Positions 16,789 through 26,148 of a stretch of DNA of 64,000 nucleotides are shown here, in pieces. Positions within the stretch are counted from its first letter, which is position 1. The number at the start of each line of letters is the position of its first letter. This DNA is from Bradyrhizobium sp. BTAi1 (GTDB lineage: Bacteria > Pseudomonadota > Alphaproteobacteria > Rhizobiales > Xanthobacteraceae), in assembly GCF_000015165.1 (NCBI RefSeq), contig NC_009485.1, forward strand, positions 1,528,001 to 1,592,000, in the 5' to 3' direction. The notes under the pieces are model-generated. The model had not been told where the DNA came from. It searched no databases and saw only the letters and a program-made list of their open reading frames with translations. A program made the translations under genes and the position numbers.

Positions 16789-19700
16789 CCCCGGCAGAGG
16801 CTCCACTTATCGACGCGGAAAATCTGTTCAGACAACCGGGACCACCTCACCGTTCTCGGCGCTTGACGTGCTTACCGCAGAGACGCTGCGCACCGACCTA
16901 ATCGATCTCTGGATCGAGGGTCGATTGCCGATCAAGTCGATCCTGATGGTGACACACAATATTGAGGAGGCCGTATTGATGTGCGACCGCGTCCTGGTGT
17001 TTTCGTCAAATCCCGGACGGGTGGCCGCTGAATTCAAGATCGACCTCGCCCATCCGCGCAATCGCCTCGATCCGACATTCAGACAGCTCGTCGACAATCT
17101 CTATGCACGCATGACGCAACGCGCCGAGCCAAAGACTCCAGCGTCTGGAGGCATTCCTGGCACGGGCGTAGGGATGGTCATCCACCACGTCTCGTCCAAC
17201 GTGCTCTCCGGTCTGATCGAGACGCTGGCGGCGGCGCCCTATAGTGGGCACGCTGACCTTCCCGTGCTGGCAAGCAACCTGCAATTGGAAACCGACGAGA
17301 TCCTGCATCTCGGCGAGTCCCTGCAATTGCTGCGATTTGCCCAGTTGAGCGAGGGCGACCTGATGTTGACAGAGGCCGGCCAGCGCTTCGCGCACCTGGA
17401 AACCGACGCGCGCAAGAAACTCTTTGCCGAGCACCTCCTTGCCTATGTGCCCGTTATGGGCCTGATCAGGCGTGTGCTCGATGAGCGGCCTTCGCATACG
17501 GCCCCCACCGCGCGCTTTCGCAACGAGCTCGAGGATTACATGTCGGAAGACGATGCCGACGATACGCTCAGGGCCATCGTGTCGTGGGGACGCTATGCCG
17601 AATTGTTTGCATATGACGAACAGTCGGAAACGTTCAGCCTGGAAAACCCGGGCTAGCCAGTCCACTGGCTCTACCAGGGCTGAGACTTATTAAACCGACC
17701 ATACCAAAGCTGCGGCGAGGCAGAGAGAAGCCAGGTAGTTTGGCGCGGGCCTATCCTAGCCCGTCTTCGCGGATTCGCGCTGGCAAATCGTGATTTTGCG
17801 ATTTTTTAGGCGGGTTAAGTAGTTGATCCACAAAGGGCTGGATGTTCGGATTCGGCCGAAATCGGCTGTAGTGAAGACCTACCCGATTCCCAAGGCCATG
17901 ACGGTGCGCGTAGGATTCGCCATCATGTTCCTGCGCCGCACCGAGCGAAAGAAGAATGGCAAGACGCACACCTACTGGAGCGTCGTCGAGAACAAGCGTC
18001 TCGATGGTGGACGGGTGGTGCAGCGGCATGTGCTGTATCTCGGCGAGATCAACTCCTCACAGGCGGCGAGCTGGCGCAAGGCGATCGAGGTGTTCGACGA
18101 GGACACCGGCCGCGCGCAGACGCTGTCGCTGTTCGCGGAGGATCGCTGCGAAGCCGTGGCTGGCGATGCGTCGATCATCCAACTGCGTCTGTCGCAGATG
18201 CGGCTCCACCGCCCGCGGCAATGGGGCGCCTGCTGGTTGGCGGGACAGCTGTGGCAGGAGCTTCAGCTCGACCAGTTCTGGGCCGAGCGGCTGCCGCCGA
18301 GCCGGAAGAAGACGCGCTGGGATCAGATCCTGCAGGTGCTCGCCACCTACCGCCTGATCGCGCCGGGCAGCGAATGGCGGCTGCATCGGCAATGGTTCGG
18401 CGACAGCGCGATGGCGGATCTGCTGGGCGCTGACTTCGGTCTTGTGGAGGAGCACAAGCTCTACGCCTGTCACGATCTGCTGCTGGCGCACAAGGACGCG
18501 CTGTTCAGTCACCTGGTCGGACGCTGGCGTGATCTGTTCAATGCCGACTTCGACGTCCTGCTGTACGACCTGACCAGTACCTACTTCGATGTCAATGCCG
18601 CGGACCTGCCGGAGGACGGCAAACGCCGTCACGGCTACAGCCGCGACAAGCGGCCGGACTGTCCGCAGGTCGTGATCGCGCTGGTGGTGACCCCTGACGG
18701 CCTGCCGCTGGCTTACGAGGTATTGCCCGGCAACACTGCCGACAGCAGGACGTTGCGGATGTTCCTTTCCAAGATCGAGCAGCAATACGGCAAGGCACGC
18801 CGGGTCTGGGTGATGGATCGCGGCGTGCCGACCGAGGCCGTGCTGGCGGAGATGCGGGGCAGCGATCCGCCGGTGCAATATCTGGTGGGAACGCCAAAGG
18901 GCCGCCTCAACCGTCTGGAGAAGCATCTCGTCGACAGGCCCTGGCAGGACGCGCGCGAGGGCGTCAAGGTGAAGCTGCTGGCCGAGGACGGCGAGCTGTA
19001 CGTGTTCGCGCAGAGCCATGACCGCGTGACCAAGGAGCGCGCCATGCGCCAGCGGCAGTTGAAGTGGCTGTGGAAGCGGCTGCGGCAGATCGCCGTCATG
19101 GAGCTGACGCGCGAGGAGCTCCTGATGAAGCTCGGCGCCGCGCGCTCACATGCGCCGGCGGCCTGGCGGCTGGTCGACATCGAGGTCGACAAGCAACACC
19201 CGCGCTTCAGCTTCACGCTCAATCGCAGCAAGCTGCGCAGGACGCGCCGGCGCGAAGGCCGTTATCTGCTGCGCACCAATCTTGCCGACAATGATCCAGC
19301 GAAGCTCTGGCAATATTACGTTCAGCTCGTTGCCGTTGAAGAAGCCTTCCGTAATCTCAAGGGCGACCTGGCGATCCGCCCGGTCTTCCACCAGGACGAG
19401 GCGCGGATCGAGGCCCACATCTTCATCGCCTTCCTGGCTTACTGCATGCAGGTCACGCTAACCCGGCGTCTCCACGCCCTGGCGCCGGGGCTCACGGCAC
19501 GCAGCGTTCTCGATAAATTTGCCGCCATGCAGATGATCGATGTCCATCTGCCCACGACCGACGCACGCGAGATCGTTCTCACCCGCTACACCCATCCCGA
19601 GCCCGAACTGCAGCTTCTGATCGACCGCCTCAAGCTCAGCCTGCCGCCACAACCGCCGCCGAGGATGCGGATTCCGACGAAGTCGCCCAGGCGTACCGAT

Positions 19701-19917
19701 ATGAAGTCGCCCGTGGATTCCGAGACGATGTCGCCCACCTTTCCGATTTGATCTCGCCCAGCGGCGAGGCGTTCTGGCCGGCTGGTTCTCTGGCATCGGT
19801 CAAGCCGCGCGGTCAATCTGGAATCGCGACTTCAACCTTTTTTCTTCTTCTGCGGTTGCTGTGGGCATGTGGACAACGCGATTGCGTTGTCCAAGCGCAG
19901 CGGCATGTCCACGGCGC

Positions 19918-20661
19918 TCAGGTCTTTCGGGCGGATTGCCGAGTTCGGCGCAGGCTCTCACCGGTGAGGTCGAGCCGATGGGCATTGTGGACGAGGCGAT
20001 CGAGCACGGCGTCGGCATAGGTGGGATCTCCAATGAGCAGATGCCACTGGTCCACGGGGAGCTGGCTGGTGACGATGGTGGAGCGATGACCGTAGCGATC
20101 TTCGAGGATTTCCAGGAGGTCGTGACGGGCGCCGGCATCGAGCGGCTCGAGCCCCCAATCATCGAGGATCAGCAGATCGACACGGCCAAGGCCGCGCAAC
20201 AGGCGTGGGTGACGACCGTCGCCGCGGGCGAGCGCCAGATCGTCGAACAGGCGCGGGACGCGTTGATAGAGCACGGAGCGATTGTCGCGACAGGCCTTGT
20301 GGCCGAGCGCCGAGGCGAGCCAACTCTTGCCGACGCCTGCCGGGCCGCAGATCAGGAGATTGACGTGGTCGTCGATCCAACGGCCCTCGACAAGCTTGGC
20401 GAACAGCGGGCGGTCGAGACCGCGCGGGGTGCGGTAGTCGATGTCCTCGACGCATGCCTGCTGGCGCAGCTTGGCGTAGCGCAGGCGAGTGGCGAGCCGT
20501 TTGTCGTGCCGCAGCGAGGCTTCACGTTCGAGCAGCAGAGCAAGCCATTCGGCGTGACCGAGGCTGCCAGCCTCACCGGCGGCTTCGATGTCGGCGAAGG
20601 CCTTGGCCATGCCGTGGAGGCCGAGGGCGTTGAGGCGGTCGAGGGTCGGATGGGTGAGCAA
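19918..20661 (-). CDS. istB: IstB-like ATP-binding transposition helper (copy A)
   Basis: This 247-residue DnaA/AAA-type ATPase has Walker A GPAGVGKSWLASALGH (about residue 100) and Walker B LLILDDWGLEPL (about 165). The TTG start at 20661 is inferred from the family N-terminus LTHPTLDRLNALGLHGMAKAF and the AGGAGA site about eight bases upstream, next to the istA stop at 20673. IstB assembles on target DNA and stimulates IstA. Confidence 0.9.
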   Translation of the reverse strand: MLTHPTLDRLNALGLHGMAKAFADIEAAGEAGSLGHAEWLALLLEREASLRHDKRLATRLRYAKLRQQACVEDIDYRTPRGLDRPLFAKLVEGRWIDDHVNLLICGPAGVGKSWLASALGHKACRDNRSVLYQRVPRLFDDLALARGDGRHPRLLRGLGRVDLLILDDWGLEPLDAGARHDLLEILEDRYGHRSTIVTSQLPVDQWHLLIGDPTYADAVLDRLVHNAHRLDLTGESLRRTRQSARKT

Positions 20662-20672
20662 GGGACGGTCTC

Positions 20673-22226
20673 CTAATTGTAGTAGCGCGGTCCGCGGATG
20701 TTGGCATGCAGGATCGGCGCATCGTCCGCGGAGCGCTGGTGAGCGGGACGCCGATCGAGATTGTTGGCGAGGATCGACTTGACCGAGCCATAGGTGCGCG
20801 CGCCGATGTCGATCGCCCGCGCAGCCGCCGCGTCCAGCCGTTCGCGCCCATAGGAGGCGGCGAGCCTGAGGATGCCGAGGCAGGCGCGGAAGCCTTGTTC
20901 GGGGTGCGAGCGCTCGTCGAGAATGAGGTCGCACAATGCGCTGGTTGCCGGCCCGATCGCGGCGGCGTCCTGACGGATACGCCCGATAGTCCAGCCGGCG
21001 TAGCGCCGATGGCTGGAGGCCATGTGCTCCGGCACGGTGGTGTGCTTGTGATTGCCACTCATGCGCTGATGCGCGGCAATCCGCTCGCCCTTGTGGAAGA
21101 TCTCGACGGTGCGGGCGGTGAACCGCACCTCGACCTCGGCACGCGCGAAGCGATGCGGAACGCTGTAATAATGCTTCTCCACCTCGACGTGGTAGTCGAG
21201 GCTGACGCGGCGGATCCGCCACTCGGCGAGCACGTAGGGGCTCGCCGGCAACGGCTTGAGCGCCGGCCGGTCGATCTCCTCGAGCAGCCGGCGGCGCGTC
21301 ACGCCGAGCCGCCGGATCGGCCGCTCCTCGTTGAGCCTGGTGAGCAACTCGCCGATCGCTGCGTTGACCTCGGCGAGGCTGTAGAAGACGCGGTGGCGCA
21401 GGCGACCGAGCAGCCAGCGCTCGATGATGAGGACGGCCTGCTCGACCTTGGCCTTGTCGCGCGGCTTGCGAGGTCGCGCCGGCAAGACGGCCGTGCCGTA
21501 ATGCGCGGCCATCTCCGCATAGGTGCGATTGATCTGCGGGTCGTAGAGGCTCGCCTTGATGACTGCGACTTTGGTGTTGTCAGGCACCAGGAGCGCCGGG
21601 ACGCCGCCGATCGCCGCGAAGGCGCCAACATGGGCGCTGATCCAGTCGGCGAGCCCCTGCGTCCACGTCGCCTGCGCGTAGGTGAAGCTCGAGGCGCCGA
21701 GCACGGCGACGAAGATCTGCGCCGTCCTCCGCTCGCCGGTGAGGCGGTCGACCACCACCGGCACGCCGTCGCCCGCGTAGTCGACGAACAGCTTGTCACC
21801 GGCCGCGTGCGCCTGGCGCATCGTCACCGACAGGCGTCCCTCCCAGGCGCGGTAAAGCTCGCAGAAGCGCGAGTACCGGTATCCGCCGGGCTCGGCGCCG
21901 ATGTACTCCTCCCACAGGATCGACAGCGTCACGTGCTTGCGCTTGAGCTCGCGGTGCACCGCCGCCCAATCGGGCTCGGCGATGCGGCGATGACCCTGCC
22001 GGTTACCGTTGCCGGTCTTGGCGAACAGGCGGGCCTCCAGGGCCGCGTCCGTGAGTTCGTCGGGCAACGGCCAGCTCAGGCCTGCGGCCTCGAACCGCCG
22101 GATGGTCAGCCGCACTGTCGAGGGCGCCGCGCCCATCCGCCGAGCAATCTCGCGGCTCGGCAGCCCAGCCGCCTTCATCCTGATCACATCGCGCACACGG
22201 CGCATCGCAAGCCTCTCCGTCGGCAT
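20673..22226 (-). CDS. istA: IstA transposase of IS21 family (copy A)
   Basis: This 517-residue protein has an N-terminal helix-turn-helix (LPSREIARRMGAAPSTVRL), an rve catalytic domain (LFVDYAGDGVPVVVDR, then LVPDNTKVAVI, then KVEQAVLIIERWLLGRLR carrying the Glu), and a C-terminal beta-barrel DNA-binding part. The start at 22226 (MPTERLAMRRVRDVI) has AGGGGGA about eight bases upstream. It is intact, unlike the copy at 41791. Confidence 0.92.
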   Translation of the reverse strand: MPTERLAMRRVRDVIRMKAAGLPSREIARRMGAAPSTVRLTIRRFEAAGLSWPLPDELTDAALEARLFAKTGNGNRQGHRRIAEPDWAAVHRELKRKHVTLSILWEEYIGAEPGGYRYSRFCELYRAWEGRLSVTMRQAHAAGDKLFVDYAGDGVPVVVDRLTGERRTAQIFVAVLGASSFTYAQATWTQGLADWISAHVGAFAAIGGVPALLVPDNTKVAVIKASLYDPQINRTYAEMAAHYGTAVLPARPRKPRDKAKVEQAVLIIERWLLGRLRHRVFYSLAEVNAAIGELLTRLNEERPIRRLGVTRRRLLEEIDRPALKPLPASPYVLAEWRIRRVSLDYHVEVEKHYYSVPHRFARAEVEVRFTARTVEIFHKGERIAAHQRMSGNHKHTTVPEHMASSHRRYAGWTIGRIRQDAAAIGPATSALCDLILDERSHPEQGFRACLGILRLAASYGRERLDAAAARAIDIGARTYGSVKSILANNLDRRPAHQRSADDAPILHANIRGPRYYN

Positions 22227-22553
22227 CCAGGGTCCCCCTTCGCAAAGCCGAAAGGTTGACCCTATGGGAGCCAGAAGAGGTCTCGTCACCCCGGGTTCGC
22301 TCTTGCGATACCCGGGCGACATCATCCCGGAATCGTGGGCGACATCATCTCGGAACGGGTGGGCGACTTCAAATCGGAATGGTGGGCGAGATCATCTCGG
22401 AATCCTGGGCGACATCGATCGGAATCCGCACCGAGGATCGCCGCCAGCGCCATCAACAAGACAAGCCGCCGTAGTGAAGACCTTTTGAGCTAAGCCATTG
22501 AAATAGCTTAGAGCGACATCTCAAAAACATGCGAATCCGCGAAGACGGGCTAG

Positions 22554-22819
22554 CGGGTCGCGATGCGCCGGAAGTCCTCCACCTGTGGAGGCACTCTCGA
22601 TGTGCTAGCAAGGCCCATAAGGGCGCTTCGAGAAGCTGTATGGGTCGCCTGCAATTGCTGCGGCGTCAGATTTTGACCACTCGACTAGAGCAGCCGCAAG
22701 CGCGTAACTAAACCTGCTAAGCCCCCGCCTATGGCGGGGCGAAAACAGGAAGTTCGACAGCTGCGGGAATGAAGTCATGAAGTCTCCTTGGGGAACCGCC
22801 AAGAACCCTCAAGGAGACC
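22554..22819. other. Spacer with hairpins, probable left end of an IS200-type element
   Basis: It contains the stem CCTCCAC/GTGGAGG (22576-22591) and the GC-rich hairpin GCCCCCGCC-TAT-GGCGGGGC near 22720-22740, which is typical of IS200/IS605 ends. No gene seen. Confidence 0.4.
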
Positions 22820-23291
22820 ATGATGGAAGCAGAGTACAATCATCTTAATCACGCGACTTGGGAGTGCAAGTACCACGTCGTGTTTACGCCGAAGTACCGC
22901 AAGAAGCTGCTGTTTGGAAAGATCAAGCGCCACTTGGGCCAAGTGTTTCACGACCTGGCGCGACGCAAGGAAGGAGTGCCGGATCGAGGAGGGCCACTTG
23001 ATGCCCGATCATGTTCACATGCTGATATCGATACCTCCGAAATATTCGGTGGCGCAGATCATCGGATATCTGAAGGGGAAGAGTTCAATATGGATCGTGC
23101 AGAATGTCGAGCGCAAGATGCGAAATTTCCTGGGCCACAAATTCTGGGCTCGCGGATATTTCGTCACGACGGTAGGTCGGGATGAAGAAATGATCCGGGC
23201 TTATATCAGAAATCAAGAATTGGCCGATCAGCAACTGGATCAGCTTGAGCTGAAGATCTCAGCTGCCCCAAAATCCAATCGATCGTCCTAA
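22820..23291 (+). pseudogene. tnpA: IS200/IS605-type TnpA (Y1 HUH transposase), frameshifted
   Basis: The first frame (22820 to about 22970) reads EYNHLNHATWECKYHVVFTP. After a 4-base duplication (AAGG near 22970) the second frame reads CRIEEGHLMPDHVHMLISIP with the HUH motif and ends with the catalytic-Tyr region AYIRNQELADQQ. Joined, it is a normal protein of about 150 residues. The frameshift should inactivate it. Downstream hairpins AACCGCC/GGCGGTT (23302-23318) and ACCTCCAGC/GCTGGAGGT (23328-23348) mark the right end. Confidence 0.85.
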
Positions 23292-23348
23292 CATCCCTTA
23301 AAACCGCCTTTGGCGGTTCCCCACCAAACCTCCAGCTCTGCTGGAGGT

Positions 23349-24188
23349 TATTGGCTCTGTGCTCTCCACCGGGCTGCGGCGCCCGACTTCGAGACGTTTC
23401 CCGGCATGCTTTGGTCCCGTTCTCCTTTCGGAGTCTCAGTCGTTTCCGACACCGGTAAGCCGGGCAAGTAAGAGCCATAACCAGCAGGCTCCATTCTTTC
23501 GAACACTCCCTTCTTCTCCACGCCTCAACGGCGCACGCCATCCGGCTTCGATCCCTCGCGCGAAGAGTGCGGAGCTCCTCGCCGGGGGTACTCGGGAAAG
23601 GGGCCCGCCGTCTTGAAGTAAGCGGGCGTCGCTATCACTGCCCCGTTCCCGGGTACCCTCTTAACCGGTCTCGTCGCTGCACTCGGTCCCGCGTGCCGCC
23701 TTCGGCGTCGCTACGCTCACGCTCCTGCGGGTGCCATTTTACGTTGAGGCGATGCGCCGTTGGCGCACGCCTGATCGGCCGCTCCGGAGTACGTCAGGTC
23801 GCATTACTGATATGAGTCATCACGATGACAGTTTGTCGGGAGTGATCGCGCGAGCCATTTCCGTACCGGGCTCCAGCGCTGCGTGCGCCATGAAGCGCAG
23901 AGCTGTTCGGTCGTCAAAGTTCAGCGGTGGCATCGTTTCCTCACGCGGTGGGCTCCACCGAGTGCGGGTTGAATGGGTGACGGTTGCTACAAAAGAGGCG
24001 AGTGCCGCCGCCCTTAAGGTGCAGCAGAAGAGCGCCTGCATTTTGCGGTTATCCGAGGCCGGAGCGATCTACCCTGAGAGGGACGCGAGTGGGTACGGCA
24101 AACGAAGCGTGCCCACAAGGGCTATAGCACGTTGGCATCGAGCCAATCGTGCTTGATCCCGCCTGTTAGAACCATGCAGCGAGCTCCG
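23349..24188. other. Degraded DNA without a recognisable gene
   Basis: About 840 bases between the IS200 remnant and the serine recombinase. A minus-strand frame at 23820-24041 includes NFDDRTALRFMAHAALEPGT but is short and has no start signal. Frames in the rest are mutually inconsistent. It is probably debris from earlier insertions. Confidence 0.3.
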
Positions 24189-25799
24189 TCATCTTCCCGG
24201 CTTGGGAAGGGCCTTGGCCCTGCCACACCTCGTCGAGCTATGGGGCGCGAGCGGAACGTAATGATTACTCGGAGGCGCCAGTATGAGCGGCAGCAGGGAT
24301 GCTATGCTCTCGTAACGGCAGGCCGCTAAGCGTGCTGGATTTCTGTTTGAAAACTCGGCTTTCTGTTTGGGAAAGCCAGGAGCTGGCAAGAGGAGATAAT
24401 CGAGGATGTTCCGGCAGGGCAGGTCCGGCCTAAGCGCAACAATCCAGTCTCCTGCGAGGTATCGTCGACGATTGACTCGCCACATCAGTCCGCCGCCAGG
24501 AATGCGCGTGCAGCGTGCGATATAGATCGAGACCGTAATGGCGCCGTTGATGGTGAGGAGTTCTGCTGCTTCGTCGAAGACCGCAGATCCACCGCCTCGC
24601 TCGACAAGTCTGATCAGGTCGGTCGCCGCTTCCTTGATTTTGGCTGCGAGAAACACGCCACGATCGACGTATCTGAAATTGGTCCGGGGCCGGTAGTTGA
24701 TTAGTTTGTAGGCATTCCCGAGGCTCCCGAAGCGCAGCGCGTAGGTGGAATTGTCCGGCAGGTGATCCGACTCGTCGATAAGCGTTGCGCTGAGACGACC
24801 CTTTTCGCGCAACAGGGATTCCAGGCGCGCGAGCATTTCGCGGTTGGAAAGCCATATTCTGCGCTGCTTTCGGTGCCGCTGCGCTCTGTCGAAAATCTCC
24901 GGATCGATTATCGGATCGAAAGCACAGGGCGCCTTGATCCACTGGCTGGGGGAGTTGTTTCGCAACTTGCTTGCCAGCCGGCACGTCTTCCGATTGTAAA
25001 CGTTCACTCCCGTGTAATTCTCGTTATTGAGGACATAGCGGACTGACTGATGGGTCCAGGGGTATCCTCTCCGGTTCAGAATGCCCTCCTGGTTTAGCTC
25101 GCGGGCAATCAGAGACTCCGATTTTCCTTCGACAAACTGGTGGAACATTTCACGGACCACCGCGAGTTCGCTCTCGGGGCCGGGCTGAAGAATGACGCGG
25201 TCGGATTGCGTGTACTTGCGTTGACCAGGCTCGAGCCTGCCCTTTGATTGTCCATTCTGATCGAGCAGCAGCCGACGGAGGCCATAACTTGCCGTGCCTC
25301 CTTGACGGAAGCCTTTCTCGATAAGGCGACATTGAGCCGCAAAGACCTTCGTCGACAGCTCGCGGCTGTACTCCGCCGCCATCGCTCGTTTGAGGCTCTT
25401 CATGACATTGGAGAGCAGGCTACCGTCGTTTGAGAATTCCTCGGCACAGTATTCGACCCGGACGCCGGCCTCCTTGCAGATGAACTCGTAATGCGCGCTT
25501 TCGTCGCTGTTCTGGAAACGGCCCCAGCGGCTTATGTCATAGACAAGGATGCAGTCAAAATCGGCCTTGCCGAGCATGACGTCACCCAGCAGCGACTTCA
25601 GCGCCGGCCGACGATCCAGCAAAAGCCCGCTTTTGCCGTCGTCCTTGTAGGTCCGCAGGATCGCGATGTTCTTGCGAGCCGCGTAGGCCGCGATCGCGTC
25701 TATCTGGTTTGCGGTCGAATAAATCTGCCGGTCAGTGGACATCCGAACGTATGCGACGGCACGCAGCGGCTCTGCCGCTTCGAGAGCTTCGATCGACAT
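24189..25799 (-). CDS. Large serine recombinase
   Basis: This 536-residue protein has a resolvase domain with catalytic Ser21 in AYVRMSTDRQ, conserved ILVYDISRWGRF, a recombinase domain (YGLRRLLLDQNG ... EGILNRRGYPWTHQSVRYVL), and a zinc-ribbon-like/coiled C-terminal part. Large serine recombinases integrate or excise phages and ICEs between att sites. The start at 25799 (MSIEALEAAEPLRAVAYVRMS) is chosen over an upstream ATG because the upstream residues are not family-like. It may be the ICE integrase or belong to a separate island; no att pair is evident. Confidence 0.85.
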   Translation of the reverse strand: MSIEALEAAEPLRAVAYVRMSTDRQIYSTANQIDAIAAYAARKNIAILRTYKDDGKSGLLLDRRPALKSLLGDVMLGKADFDCILVYDISRWGRFQNSDESAHYEFICKEAGVRVEYCAEEFSNDGSLLSNVMKSLKRAMAAEYSRELSTKVFAAQCRLIEKGFRQGGTASYGLRRLLLDQNGQSKGRLEPGQRKYTQSDRVILQPGPESELAVVREMFHQFVEGKSESLIARELNQEGILNRRGYPWTHQSVRYVLNNENYTGVNVYNRKTCRLASKLRNNSPSQWIKAPCAFDPIIDPEIFDRAQRHRKQRRIWLSNREMLARLESLLREKGRLSATLIDESDHLPDNSTYALRFGSLGNAYKLINYRPRTNFRYVDRGVFLAAKIKEAATDLIRLVERGGGSAVFDEAAELLTINGAITVSIYIARCTRIPGGGLMWRVNRRRYLAGDWIVALRPDLPCRNILDYLLLPAPGFPKQKAEFSNRNPARLAACRYESIASLLPLILAPPSNHYVPLAPHSSTRCGRAKALPKPGR

Positions 25800-26148
25800 G
25801 GCGAGTACCCGCGAGTTGACTGGGCCACCCCAGGCTCGTGATACGGGAGCATTGTGGCTAACGCGTGCAAAGCCAACCGAGAAGTCAGAAGTCATTACTC
25901 AGTTTTACCTACGCGATGGTGGCGGGCGTCTCCCTGACGGGACCGGGCTATGGGCATGCGCTGAAACCTCGGCTTGGCCGGCTTTTCACGCTGCGGACTT
26001 CCATCCCTGACGAAGTTGCTGCTGCGGCCGAATTCGCCGGCGCCACCGATCGATGCTGCGGCAAGAGAGGAAGAGCGGAGCGGTGTTGGCCATGACGGGT
26101 TGAGGGCCGGAGGAGAGTCTTCCGGCGCCCGTCATGGAGATTGCTCCC

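Larger units (their letters stand above)
15575..16849 (+). mobile_element. IS3-family insertion sequence
   Basis: The element starts TGAGCTGGTCCCGG and ends in the matching inverted repeat (TGAGGTGGTCCCGG on the other strand); the ends run TG...CA. It encodes OrfA and OrfB overlapping by four bases. Flanks read CCT and CCG, a probable 3-bp target duplication with one mismatch. It is complete and inserted between MDEP and FSALD of the ABC ATPase. Confidence 0.9.
15065..17656 (+). pseudogene. ABC transporter ATP-binding protein with AAA-associated C-terminal domain, split by an IS3 element
   Basis: The 5' part (15065-15574) carries Walker A (GRSGSGKST), the Q-loop (MVFQSF), the signature LSGGM and Walker B up to LLLMDEP, then meets a TGA at the IS edge. 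The 3' part resumes at 16850 with FSALD, the H-loop VTHNIEEA, and a C-terminal AAA-associated domain (about 150 residues, ending SLENPG). Joined, MDEP-FSALD restores the normal D-loop, so the gene was intact before insertion. The truncated protein lacks the D-loop and switch His and cannot hydrolyse ATP normally, so the transporter is probably dead in this strain. The start could also be 15035 or 15050. Confidence 0.9.
19666..22430 (-). mobile_element. IS21-family element, copy A (2765 bp)
   Basis: The ends are TGCGGATTCC and GGAATCCGCA with 7-bp target duplication CCGAGGA (19659-19665 and 22431-22437). Both ends carry tandem units of about 23 bp, with core TTCCGANNNGANNTCGCCCA: four at the left (19666-19760) and five at the right (22314-22430). 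Such repeats are transposase-binding sites in IS21 elements. A perfect 9-bp hairpin (19871-19892, GGACAACGC stem) follows istB as a possible terminator. istA and istB are intact. Confidence 0.92.
17925..22493 (+). pseudogene. IS1634-like transposase, interrupted near its C-terminus by IS21
   Basis: The frame from ATG 17925 (MFLRRTERKKNGKTHTYWS) gives an IS4-superfamily DDE transposase: LYDLTSTYFD (Asp), VWVMDRGVPTEAV (Asp), and YVQLVAVEEAFRNLKGDL (Glu with the YREK-like region). The IS21 copy interrupts the codons for PPPR. After the insertion the frame resumes at 22431 and ends at TAA 22491-22493, adding about 18 residues. Only a non-catalytic tail is lost and is replaced by about 28 read-through residues from IS21 (stop at 19751), so the protein might still work. 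Confidence 0.85.
17756..22553 (+). mobile_element. IS1634-like insertion sequence, carrying a nested IS21 element
   Basis: Perfect 23-bp terminal inverted repeats lie at 17756-17778 and 22531-22553 (both begin CTAGCCCGTCTTCGCGGATT read inward). No target duplication is visible (flanks CTATC and CGGGT), so one flank may have been rearranged. Without the nested element (19666-22430) it would be about 2.03 kb. Confidence 0.8.

Noticed and set aside
20706..22259. Long plus-strand frame opposite istA (and its copy near 42186-43376)
   Set aside because: High-GC antisense shadow of istA; the catalytic and DNA-binding motifs are on the minus strand.
22605..22802. Minus-strand 65-residue frame in the IS200 flank
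   Set aside because: It covers hairpin structures of the element end and has no coding features.
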